From Coprinellus micaceus (Eukaryota > Basidiomycota > Agaricomycetes > Agaricales > Psathyrellaceae): DNA of 64,000 nt. This document shows positions 1 through 10,346 of the stretch, piece after piece. A program made the translations under genes and the position numbers. The DNA is taken from contig OX596336.1 in the NCBI GenBank assembly GCA_951394405.1, positions 2,232,001 to 2,296,000 on the forward strand, written 5' to 3'. The notes under the pieces were generated by a model, which did not search any database, was not told where the DNA came from, and saw only the letters and a list, made by a program, of their open reading frames with translations. Each line of letters opens with the position of its first letter. Position 1 is the stretch's first letter.

Positions 1-501
1 ACGCCCGCTTTCCGTATCCACCCAAACAGAGTATGTTTGCTTCACGAGTGGCTCCCAATCACGCGGGGGCTTCGCGTCTGGTGGGGATCTTCCCTATCCA
101 TCAGCGACATGGCATCCGGTAATGAACGAAGCACCCACCCCGACTGATTCGCGTCTGGAGGCGGCATGTAGCGCTCATAATAGAAAAGGAATTCCTGGAT
201 CAGGGCGTTCAGCTCGGTGTAGAGAAGAGAGAGTATGACATCTTACGTCGCGAACTCTTGATGGTGTCCAGCGGCGACCTTCCGTAAATCTCTCGATGCC
301 CAGGCCTGTGATCTCGCTGTGCGGGCCCCTTTCCTCCCAAGCGTAGATGCAACCAGAACGAAGCGCCATCCTCTCGTCAGCGTCTAAGCGCCGCGTGACC
401 ATCTTCAGCGTCCCCTTCTGGACGGCATAGAATACTTTGTGGGTGTCTTGGACGGAACGAATCCGCAAGCCGGTCAACGTTGGCTCTTGAGCGTGAACCA
501 T
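1..501 (-). CDS. Gti1/Pac2-family regulator A (partial, runs off left edge)
   Basis: Fungus-specific DNA-binding regulator of the Gti1/Pac2 family, whose known members (S. pombe Gti1 and Pac2, Candida Wor1, Histoplasma Ryp1) control developmental switching in the nucleus. Exons read 501-247, 194-135 and 93 to beyond base 1; the introns are 52 and 41 nt. Residues 20-60 carry family block 1 (VFYAVQKG, RRLDADERMALRSG, YAWEERG). RRWTPSRVRD then joins across intron 1 to EFLFYYERYMPPPD, and the last piece holds LVKQTYSVWV. The Met at 501 lies eight residues before the domain, as is usual. A TATA-like TATTATAA lies at 562-569, about 60 bp upstream. The C-terminal half is outside the window. The 41-nt intron is short; it is accepted because it restores the frame and has a CTGAT branch-like site. 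A related gene follows on the same strand. Confidence 0.88.
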
Positions 502-2750
502 GGCGGGGCGACGGGATGTCTGAAGGGCGGAAGAGAGGAGTGGTCAGTGGGAAGGCAGGAATATTATAACGGACCCATCAGCCCCCACATGCTGCTCTAC
601 CCGAAATGGCTGTCCCCCTGAAATGTCATTTAATTTGACTGGATTTTGGTCACCAATTGAGACCCTGCAGCCGGAAGAGTCCCTTTTATGGGAACGAATC
701 TAGATGGCATCTGACGAAACCTAATACGCTACAACTTTAAATCCTTCCAAGGGGATACCAGAGATTGCGATCCTTCAGGTGTCACTCTCCAAAATGCACC
801 CCCTTCTTGCTCGTCACAAACTTCACCTCACACGGCTTCTTACCCTTCCTGTCAGGCAGCCGATGGAAAGCGACATCGGCCGCAACGTCGTTCACAAAGC
901 ACAACCAGAAAGGGGTGTAGCTCTCACTCTTTAGCGCTACTAATCCCCTGGTGAAGCCTGGTGGCAGACCTCCATGCCACGACCCCACAGCTCCCACTCA
1001 AAAGGTCACCTCGAATGGGCGCAGCTCGCCTCCTGAGTAATCAGTTTGCAGAAGTAAAATGCAGGTAAAATCATGAGGTCCGTCGACGTCTCCTAAAGAC
1101 ATGATCCTGTTGAGCTAACTCGTCCGTGTCTCCGATTTGGAAACGAAATTCCATGGTGGGTCTACTCTTCGTCCTGACTCTACTAACTCTCCCCGCCTCC
1201 ATACTGGCGATCGAGCAGCTGATACGGCCAGCCTGAGGGAACCTCGCTAGAGCGCCAGCTGCTGCCAGGTAGTACCCTCCCATCAAGGATTGCCTCCTGC
1301 CAATGGCAACGTTCTGGGGTGATTGACAGAATTCGCCGAACAGCGTTGTAGATTGCGGCGACCCTGTGCTCCTTGTGCCTGGGATGGCCCCTCCTGTAAT
1401 TCCTGCACAGCAATGGCACACTGTTCCCTGGTGCTTTGACAACCATTATACACAACTCAGATCTCGAATTCGCGTTGAGAGGCCTGATAGTAATTCAGCC
1501 TATTCAGCCTTTTACGGTTTTTAGGGGGTCAGCCTTACAAAAGTAGTATACTTCCGGGATCCTTTCTTTTCGACGACAAACACCGATATGCCGGTATGGA
1601 TGTCATCACCGTCGAAAATGTTAAGATCTCGACGACCATGAGGCTCCTCGAGGTGGAGAAGGCGTGTTGCTTCCGTTCCAGCTTTCCCAGTCCGCCCCAT
1701 TGTCAAGAAGCGATTAAAACCAGACCTCCTTCCATAGGAAACGCGAAAGAAACGCCACAGGCCACCGTGACTGATACCAGATCTGTTTGTATGGGACGGG
1801 ACGCGGAGGTTGCGCCACCGGCCGCCTGCCCAACCTTCGCGAAGGCAGTCTCATTTCCAAACCCTGAAGCGGCGTTGTAGGGTACTTCGGTTTAATACCC
1901 CGTGTTCAACTTCTCGGCAAAAGCCTGGGGTTCTTGGACTATAGATCACCGCACTGAGATCGCCGTATCACACGCCGCAGCAAGCAACCGATTGCAGAAT
2001 GCCATATCCAATATACCAGTGACTGCGGAGAAGCGTTGATCAACTTCCCCAGCCAATATTTCTTTCTTTCCTTACCCTCACGAGGGTTGCTTCACTGCGG
2101 CACGCCATGCCTTACCCCTCACATTAATCTTTCGCGATCACGATCCAATAAGCGCCCATCGAGGAATGGCCAGGTCCCGGGACGCTGGGTATCGCCAACG
2201 CACTTCGCACAATCGGCCACAACAGAGGGCACGCATGCCTTTTTCGACAAAAAATGTCCATGATGGCTCAATGAGTCTTCCCTTTTCAGGCTCGATACGG
2301 GCCAGCATGTGCCTCAGCGAATTCCAGGCCGAGAGCTCGACAGCGCTGGGCTCGTTGCTGGGAGGGTAAGGCTTTCCTTGTTAGTCTTCTCGGGGGTTGG
2401 CGTTGTTCGATAAGGTCCAAGGACATCTTTTTGCAGCTACCACAATCCTCAGTGGCTTGCTTCGTGCTGAGGGTACCAAGTCTTTGGTATTGTTTCCTAA
2501 TTGTCGTGCTCCAATGTAAACTTCAGAGCGATCGCTGTAGACTTGCGAGGCTCCATGCATTTCACCAGACGCTGTCCGATCTAGATGGCTATAACAATAC
2601 AAAGTGTCCCAGCATGCGGCACCCTACTGAAGTCCATGCACAACAGAGGCTGCTCGTCCAAATCACCAAACGCGTCCGGTGAATACACTCGCAGTCGTAG
2701 GGAGCTACGAGAAGAAAGGGCCGAATGAATAACGTAGAATGAACTTTTTT
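502..2750. other. 2.2 kb without a recognisable gene
   Basis: Lies between the two Gti1/Pac2 genes. It contains the promoter of gene A at its left end and the 3' side of gene B at its right end. Short open frames (up to about 120 codons, both strands) have no domain, no splice-consistent extension and no likeness to either neighbour that I could see by eye. Decayed sequence or regulatory DNA are both possible. Confidence 0.5.
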
Positions 2751-3705
2751 TTAATGGCAAGAGAGAGTTTCATAGATTGGGAAGGACATGATTGCCTCCT
2801 CATCCACAGGGTGGCGTGCATGAGGGGACTGTCGGCGCAGAAAGTCCAACGGTGCAAGGCTGGGCTCTGGCTTTGATGGTGGTGCGGGTGGCGTCATGCG
2901 CCCGCCCCCTCGAGCGCTAGTGTATCTATCAGGTGGATACTCCATGCACTGCAAAAAGGGAAAGTAAAGATGGTTGTCAACAGTGAACAGGCTGTCAACG
3001 GTTGACGCTGTAGAATAGGCAGCTAGAGGTTATTCAGATTCGACGTCGAACCAGCCTGCCAGTGAAGCGGGCGCTTACTCATATGCCACTTGGCGAACAG
3101 CTCAGAAGATTCGGAAGGCAGTTTGACATATACAGAGTACGTTTGCTTGATGAGTCCCCTCGACGCCCATCCAAGTACGCGTGAGGAGCTTTTATGATGG
3201 CAACGAGCTGGGCGTTAGCGTCGGTAGAGGCTCGGTGTCCGGGGGACGTACCCGTTGACAAAGCTGGAAGGATATACCGTGTCCGCTCGCTCCTTCTCAT
3301 CATAGAAGAGAAACTCCTGTACCAACCGCATCAGCTTCACAATCAAGGATTATCCGCCAACGGTCACACAATCAACAGAACATGATGATGAACTCACATC
3401 TTTGACACGACTCTGTCCCCATGATATGGAATCGGTCCACCTCTCGATTCCTGACTATCAGAAGGTCAGCGATGTTCTTTCAAAGCCATGGGGGACATTA
3501 CCGAGCTGTGACGGCTTCGGTTCGATGAGCGCTCTTCCCAAACGTAGACTTGACCGGACGAAATCTGTCGGCGCTGGTCTGGGTCAAGTCGCTGAGTCAC
3601 CATTGGTAGATGCCCGCGGAATACAGCCTCAAAGATCTTCTTCGCATCCTTTGTGGTCCTCACGCGGAGGTATGAAACAGTGGGACCTTGTGTGCTGGAG
3701 TACAT
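2751..3705 (-). CDS. Gti1/Pac2-family regulator B
   Basis: Complete Gti1/Pac2 domain protein of 230 residues and five exons: 3705-3502, 3454-3398, 3316-3252, 3188-3079, 3007-2751. Every junction keeps frame. The motifs appear in family order: KKIFEAVFRG and QRLDPDQRR, then SSGQVYVWEE, IERWTDS and SRVKDEFLFYDEKER, then GLIKQTYSVYVKLP followed by AKWHM. The tail is short and rich in Pro and Ser. The Met at 3705 was chosen because it sits just before the domain; an in-frame Met at 3831 would add 42 residues unlike the family. Likely a nuclear transcriptional regulator; its targets cannot be inferred. Same orientation as regulator A 2.2 kb away, so a tandem duplication is plausible, but the two have diverged strongly (for example WTPSRVRD versus WGQSRVKD). 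The acceptor at 3455 is the least certain junction. Confidence 0.87.
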
Positions 3706-4658
3706 TGGAGGGATATGTGGTCGAGCGGTTGATAAGAGTGTGAGAGAACTCGGCTCCCCCAGCCTACAGTTAAATATCAACACGACGAGCGCCTGTGTAC
3801 ATTGGAATGGGAAGTATCCTCCACGATGCATGCTGTGTTACATAAGATTTCCGCAAAATCTCCGTCAGTGTCCGCATGTCCGCCTCAATTAACTTCGAAA
3901 AAAAGTATTTGAATAAGTATTGATTGGGCGAGAATCTCCAAAGAAGATGTCCCATATAATTATAACTTGTGAAGCTCTGATCGACGCCGAACAGAAAGTG
4001 TCCATTCGCAGCAGCGAGAATGAAGCACAGCAGTTGATCGAGTTCGTGGAAGGGGATCGTCAACGAGCGACGTGATCATCATGGGCGAATAGCCGTGGCC
4101 AGATGAGCCGGGACATCTGCATCGCGGGTATATGCGGGAAGTACACAGGGTTGGGTAAGGGCAATGAGCTTAGAATTACTATGGATAAGGGTATTATTAT
4201 TATTTGCAAGGGACCCCATCACCATTCCCATACGAAACACCTCTGGCACAGCAGCTCCGGAGTGCTAACCTACGAGGGGCGAAATCTTTTGCCAAGGCTG
4301 TGATAGAACGCTTCTGAGCTCCCGTCGAAGAATTTTAAGCGCCCAATATCGCCATATACTGCAATCGCTTGGCATTAGACTCCCAGACCCCACAATCGGA
4401 GATTGACTCGAAGGCCGCGAGCATGAGCTAGTGCTGTGCACTGCGCGCAAAGGACGTAAATAACATTACCACAGAGGCGTTCTTCTCTTGGTGCGGACTC
4501 AACGGATCGTCATATACCTCAGGCTCTCCGAAAGCGGCCGCGTGCGGCGTGCCAGCCTTTGGGCGCTTAAGTGCCCAGTCACCACGTGATTGAATCGGAC
4601 CGCGAAATGCCGCACATCGGTGCAATGGTTGAAACTTCGGTAGTGACGTTTCTTCGTC
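3706..4658. other. Divergent intergenic region
   Basis: Separates regulator B (minus) from cysteinyl-tRNA synthetase (plus) and must hold both promoters. An AT-rich TATTT-like element lies near 3767-3779, about 65 bp upstream of regulator B. A short TAT microsatellite sits at about 4191-4204. A 97-codon minus-strand frame (4063-3770) has no recognisable domain and overlaps the expected promoter of regulator B, so it was not called. Confidence 0.5.
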
Positions 4659-7646
4659 ATGTCCCCGCTCTCTCTATATGTCAGGCTGCTCCGTTCACCA
4701 GGCTATCTCTATCGTTCGCGCTTCTCAAGGGCGTTGACAACACCTGCGAATCCAGCCCATCAGAGCACAGAGCATGGCCTGCTCATTTACAACTCCCTGG
4801 CTAAATCGAAGGTGGGTAGGCGCTGGTTCCAGTCTTCGGTGGGGTTTCAAATGGTTGAACGGATAAATCTAGACACCGTTGACAGACACCAGTGGCGAGC
4901 CTCTTAAATGGTACAGCTGTGGGCCAACGGTATATGACTCATCCCATCTTGGACACGCCAGGTAAGAGGATACGAATCCTGCCTCACGATGTAGGAGCTA
5001 AGCCTAATTCCAGGAATTATGTAGCCCAGGACATCATTCGTCGCGTCTTGGTGGATTACTTTGGATACGATGTTCACTACGTCATGAATGTGACTGATAT
5101 AGACGACAAGGTATGCCAGTGCACGGGGCGAAAGGATGGTTGACGCAAGGATTGTTCTGTAGATCATTGCACGCACACGAGAGCACTACTTCCTGGATAA
5201 ATTCAGCTCAACCCACCCTCGACTGTCACCGAACCTACTCTCGGAGATAGAAATCCTTCTGAAACAGTTCCTCTCGTCTCGGATACCCGACCTTGCCCTT
5301 CAGAACCCTAAGGGGCCACAGGCTGGCCCTCCCCGCTGGTCCGCTTTGCTGGAGGCGCTGCAAAAAATTGGGCAAAGTGAAGTTGGCCCGCGTGCAAATG
5401 CGAACCTTAAAGGATATGTTTCATCTGCGGTGAGCTTTGGAGATGACAGAGTAAGAATTATCTTTTACCTTTCTTTGTAGACCCGCTGCCTTGAGGCTTT
5501 GGTCACCGCCCAATCCCAATTGGAATGCGGAGAACCAGCAACAGCGAAGGATAGTGCTGTGCAGCTGATTATACATTCGAAGGAAGTTTTGGGGCCGATG
5601 CTCAACACAAAGGCAAGCGCCCAACCTGTCTACATAGTGGCACCTTCTGAACAATCGTAGTTCCATAACGAATCGATTGACCCTGGTCTGTTTGCTCGAA
5701 CTGCAGACTTCTGGGAAGCTCAATTCTTCCATGACATGACCCGATTAAACGTTCTTCCTCCAGATACTGTGACAAGGGCGTCAGAATATGTTTCGGAAAT
5801 CGTCGATTTCGTTGCTGGAATCGTCTGCAAGGGATATGGCTATGCCAGTAACGGCAGCGTCTATTTCGATACCGCCAAGTTCAGCGCATCCGGGGACCAC
5901 CAATACAACAAACTAGTCGCGAGCGCTACCGGGACGCGGGAAAATGACCAGGGTGCGCGTTTGGTATAGTCTCCCCTGGTTTCATGATCTAAGCTCCCGA
6001 CTAGATACAGTAGTTCTTGCCTTTAGAGGTGACAAGAAGTCAGTCGCCGACTTTGCGTTGTGGAAGGCTGCAAAATCAGGAGAGCCTTCTTGGGCTTCAC
6101 CGTGGGGCCCTGGAAGACCGGGTTGGCATATTGAGTGCTCTGCTATGGCCAGTTCGATCTTCGGGGCCAACGTACATATCCATTCAGGAGGCGTTGATTT
6201 GATGTTTCCTCACCATACAAATGAACTGGCACAGTCGGAGGTGGGCGTTCTGGATATCCCTTGCAACTTTGACCAATTCGTTCACAATCATACAGGCTTT
6301 CCACAGTTGCGGCAATTGGGTGGACTGTTTCATCCATGTGGGTCATCTGCACATCGACGGTTGCAAGATGAGCAAATCTTTGAAGAATTTCATTACAGTT
6401 GAGGTAGGCCGACAGCGTTAGCTTGGAGTTTCCCCTTCGGCTGACTGGGATGCGCCATTCTTAAGGATCTGTTGAAAAGGTATACCGCTCGGCAGATACG
6501 GCTCGCATTCTTGTTGCGCCCTTGGGGCTCGAGCCTGGACTATTCGGAAGGCATCATGACGCAGGAGGCCCTACCCCTGGAGGCCTCTCTCGACGTACGT
6601 GGTCGGGAGGTTCAGCTCATCATTCATCATCCTGACTATGGTGGTAGAACTTCTTCTCGCTTGTCTCTTCTTTGTCTCGAAATGATGTGGTATTCAAACA
6701 TGGCTGTACCTTCGGAGCCTCCGAACGGCACCTCAAAGAAGGGTGGGTAGCATGTCAAACCAACGGCCATAGCGTTTCCTGACCACCGAATAGGTTCGAT
6801 CACACCAGAGTCCTCTTGCACAAAGCTCTGTGTGATTCTATAAATACCCCAGCTGGCATCTCCGCCATCAAGTCCCTCATATCCCAAACCAATACCTATC
6901 TCAATCAAAACACAGGAAGCATCGATGGGTTCCTCGTTTTGGGTATCAGTAGGTGGATAATGCGAATGCTCAAGATTTTCGGCCTTGATGCACCTGATGC
7001 AACCCATGTCGGATGGAGCATTCAGCCCTCTGGAAGCGATGGAATCACTGCGGTGAGCCCAAGCACGCCATACCTGCACTGGGACTGATTCTCCTTGATT
7101 GATAGAAGGCTGAGCTTCCTCCCTACCTTCAGGTGTTGTCTTCATTCAGAGATGATATCCGAAGAATAGTCAAGGACAAGTCACCCTCAATGGGTAAAGA
7201 TATCCTTACCCTCTGCGACCGTATGAGGGATACTGTGCTGCCGCCAATGGGCGTTCAACTCGCGGATCGGCCAGGTTTGTTTCAGCCGATGATTTGCTTC
7301 GCTGCTCCCTAATCACAGCATAGATCGTCCTAGCGTCATCAAATTAGTTGAGCAACCCAAAGAAAGGGAACTCAACTCAGCTCAACTTTCAACCCGAGAG
7401 TTGACCCAAAATTCAAAGGCTAAAAGTAAGCCCGCATGCCAGAAGCAGCTCGAAAGAAGTAAAATCAGTCCCTCCGATATGTTCAAACCTCCCCATATTA
7501 CCGGCCAGTACAGCTCTTGGGACGAACTGGGCGTGCCCCTCACCGATGTGGACGGCATGGACCTCAGTAAGAACCGCCGCAAGAAACTGCAGAAAGAGTG
7601 GAGATTTCAAGGGGTTCTCCACGAGCGATTTGAAAAGTCTCATTAG
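4659..7646 (+). CDS. CARS: Cysteinyl-tRNA synthetase
   Basis: Class I aminoacyl-tRNA synthetase that charges tRNA-Cys with cysteine using ATP. It is 782 residues from 13 exons: 4659-4811, 4873-4961, 5014-5110, 5163-5429, 5481-5612, 5661-5952, 6005-6240, 6296-6403, 6466-6594, 6648-6742, 6794-7052, 7106-7274, 7324-7646. Visible motifs are the zinc Cys in [10 protein letters not shown], the HIGH box as HLGH (76-79), GWHIECS, the zinc motif FPHHTNE, and KMSKS (446-450). The eukaryotic C-terminal tail rich in Lys and Arg is present ([10 protein letters not shown]). The first 30 residues are Arg-rich with no acidic residue ([16 protein letters not shown]), resembling a mitochondrial presequence ahead of the usual start (LLIYNSL), so dual or mitochondrial targeting is inferred. 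Intron 5 begins GC rather than GT. Its stop is 24 bp from the stop of the convergent next gene. Confidence 0.96.
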
Positions 7647-7670
7647 GCGTGATCGTAGCTTTCTTCCATT

Positions 7671-8423
7671 CTACCAATCAGAGGAATTCACCACTAACTT
7701 TGCGATCTTCTCTAGTCCCACTTTGTCTTCTTCCCCAAATCCATCCAGCGCGAGGCAGTCCAAGTCGAGAACCCCCAAGGTCGTGACTTGGCCGCCATGC
7801 TCCAAAACCAGCGGGCACACAATCTCGCTCTTAGTCTCCCCATCGCAGGCGATATGGCCAGGATACGCTTCAACGTCTGCCACGACAATCGTTTCCCGCT
7901 TTACGTACGCTGCTGCGCATACGCCTCGCTCCTTCCCTGTGGCCACGGGGATGAATTGGCAGGCAGGCTTTCCGCAGAACGGCCCGAGCAGCAGCTGGTC
8001 GGTGGGCAAGGGTGACCGGCTAGATATCCTGGGTAAAGGAAAAAAGTCCCCTCGAATGTAGAATCCTGGGGTGCTGTAAATACGCCGCAAGAGCCTAGAC
8101 TGTGGACACGACTCACCTGCCCAGTTAACTGCCCTGTCCGATTCACCAAAGTACGGGAAGGCCAGTAGTGAACTGTAGATGAGAGATGCGGCGTTCGAGA
8201 GGTTCGATACCTGCGGGCGTGAATGCCGAGTTTCGTTGGAGGGAAGTTGCGACATACCCAGTACCTCTGACCATCTAGAAGAGCTGAGAGTTGCAGGTGG
8301 ACATGATCCCAAAACTCGGATTTGGTTTGGATGCTGTTCGGCGTGTAACTCTAAGCGTTTAGGCATAGATTTCCATTTTTTCACGCACCTATCAGGTAGG
8401 AATGCGCTGTCTGCATGCGGCAT
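7671..8423 (-). CDS. Free methionine-R-sulfoxide reductase (GAF domain)
   Basis: GAF-domain enzyme reducing free L-methionine-R-sulfoxide to methionine (bacterial fRMsr, yeast YKL069W type), a cytosolic oxidative-damage repair function. It is 199 residues from exons 8423-8389, 8333-8258, 8210-8117, 8065-7671. The whole span is also one open frame because the introns (55+47 and 51 nt) keep frame, but splicing gives the family N-terminus (MPHADS, then FWDHVHLQLSALLDGQRYW, then SNLSNAASLIYSSLLAFP). NWAGFY and LLLGPFCGKPAC follow. Three Cys expected for catalysis and resolution are present: KPAC, RGVC and HIACDG. About 18 residues between FYI and LLLGPF look extra compared with bacterial enzymes. 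Convergent with CARS, so the 3' UTRs must overlap; divergent from GLTP with 216 bp between starts. Confidence 0.92.
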   Translation of the reverse strand: MPHADSAFLPDRCVKKWKSMPKRLELHAEQHPNQIRVLGSCPPATLSSSRWSEVLGMSQLPSNETRHSRPQVSNLSNAASLIYSSLLAFPYFGESDRAVNWAGESCPQSRLLRRIYSTPGFYIRGDFFPLPRISSRSPLPTDQLLLGPFCGKPACQFIPVATGKERGVCAAAYVKRETIVVADVEAYPGHIACDGETKSEIVCPLVLEHGGQVTTLGVLDLDCLALDGFGEEDKVGLEKIAKLVVNSSDW

Positions 8424-8639
8424 CGTGAAGAAGAGTTGGGAGTAAATATAGGAAGAGAAGAAAGGCGAATCCAGTTTTTCTGCTCAGTAATCACTCAGTA
8501 GCCAACGCCATATGACGCAAAGCTGGGATGCATAGATAAGATTAGATAAAACTAATGTCTCCCAGATCATACTAGATCTGTTGAAGGCGGGTTTGTCTTG
8601 TTACCATCTCTCTCGTTCCACCCTCACATATCCCTTCCA
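8424..8639. promoter_or_regulatory. Bidirectional promoter, fRMsr / GLTP
   Basis: The 216 bp between two divergent start codons must carry both promoters. The middle is AT-rich (around 8535-8560). I see no clear TATA box or named factor site. Confidence 0.5.
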
Positions 8640-9484
8640 ATGGCCCCATATCTTGAAACCGTCAAGGTAACGTAAACTGGTGCCCTTCATCTGAAGATCG
8701 TGGTATTCATGGCGGCAAACATAGTCCTTCGCAGATGTTCCCGTCACTGACGCTGGCGTCGACACGGCTGCGTTCTTGGAGGCATCCGACGGCCTCGTTG
8801 GCCTCTTCGGTTAGTAAACGGTCTGCGCCGCAGGCAGAGAAGTATTTACAGACATCTATCAGATCTATTTGGGTCTCCTGCGTTCGCGGTCGTCCAGAAC
8901 GATATCAAGGGCAACATCGCGGTGAGTGACCCCCCAAATTTATGTGTCATGGGCGCCATTCATGCTGACCTACGCACCGACTCATAGAAAGTGAGAGCCC
9001 GTTATGAGGCAAATAAGGAGGTCAATAAGACCCTGGAACTTTTGGTTGAGAGCGAGAAGGGTGAGAAGAAGCGCGTCGCAACGGAGGGGCTCATGTGGTT
9101 GCTCCGAGGCTTGTCCTTCACCTGCAAGGGTCTCCAGCAAACCCAGGCCGATTCCAGTGCTGAGCTCGCCCCTGCGTTCACCAAAGCATACGAGCAGACG
9201 TTGAAGGCATTCCATAACTTCATCGTCAAGGGCGTATTCGCGGTGCGCGATGTCACCTGCTTACCCTTAACGTGGCGATCTGACTGTATCAATAGGTCGC
9301 CATGAAGGCCTGCCCCTACCGCAAAGATTTCTACACGAAGCTCGCTGCTGACCCTGCTGGTGGTGAACCTGTGCCTGACGCTAAACTCAACGATGAGCTG
9401 AACAAATGGCTCGCCGGCCTTGATGCGATTGTCGCCCGCTTGCAGACCTTCTACGAGAAGGGTAGTCATAACAAGGGATTTTAA
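8640..9484 (+). CDS. GLTP: Glycolipid transfer protein (GLTP, HET-C2 type)
   Basis: Small soluble all-helical protein that moves glycosphingolipids between membranes, related to Podospora HET-C2. It is 204 residues from five exons: 8640-8666, 8725-8809, 8863-8921, 8988-9242, 9296-9484. The acceptor at 8724 (not the CAG 10 bp later) gives the family N-terminus ETVKSFADVPVTD. Lipid-headgroup residues known from human GLTP are present in context: Asp and Asn in VVQNDIKGNIAKVRARYE, Trp in GLMWLLRGLSF and His in LKAFHNFIVKGVF. Length matches single-domain GLTPs (about 200-210 residues). No signal or membrane segment. The neighbours do not suggest a pathway. Confidence 0.95.
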
Positions 9485-10346
9485 ACGATAAACCCGTCTC
9501 ATGGGACTGCGCTGTCTAGACCTATTCTACACTGTACATCTGCCTTGCTCGCCGACTTCATCAATACGTTCCTTGTTTTTCGCAAAAAGCCAGCCTTCAA
9601 GTTGTCCCGCACCCCTAAATGCACGAAGTCAATGTGCAGCCTCTCGAGTGAGAAAATCGCGAACCCAGCCTAATCAGATGGATGCTTACGAAAAGTAGAT
9701 CCGGGGCACTACGATGGGCTATGAGCGAGTGGGAACTGAGAAGATACCGAAGAACACAGCGCCAAATTATGATGTTTCGATCGACCGAGCCCCTGTGGAG
9801 CCACTCAGGGTAGCCATACAAAAAAAAAATACATTTGCTCTCAGTGCTAGGCGAATATTCGAGAGAACAGAGGGGAGGTCGTAAGAGGACCATCTCCTGC
9901 ATAGAACACACAGAACCCCGATGAAAGCGAGCGCCGAGGCGATGTGTTCTCGTTGCCCATCATGAGATGGTGGAGCCACCAACCTAAGAAACGGTGTGGT
10001 CATTCGCACAGGTTTACGGTATGGCCCATCCGTGAACAAAGCGCCCTATTAGAGGGTAGATTTCCGCGTAGTGGATGTGGTAGTTACATGACAAGGATAC
10101 AAGAAAAGAATCAAGATCGGCATCGAACAATAAATTATCCCTTAGGCGGGTGAGGGGGAAGATGGGGAATAGTCTGAATCGAGCATCGGGGCACCCCTGG
10201 CTCGCCGGTTCCACCAACGTGGCGAGGAGTGGGCCCACCTAGCAATGGTACGTACCCCCGCACCTTTGGCCGGATGAAGTGTGTCTCCGTCTACGTGTGA
10301 GGGCGACAGGTTGGTGCCCATACCGAAGAACGGGGAAGCCAGCCAG
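9485..10346. other. Convergent intergenic region
   Basis: Lies between the stops of GLTP and the LysM gene. A minus-strand frame at 10363-10142 (DWLASPFFGMGT onward, 60-odd residues) touches the end of the LysM frame in a different phase and could be its true C-terminus if an intron was missed. Otherwise nothing recognisable. Confidence 0.4.

Noticed and set aside
7546..8061. 171-codon plus frame overlapping the CARS end and fRMsr
   Set aside because: Out of frame with CARS and antisense to fRMsr, whose three catalytic Cys motifs are clear.
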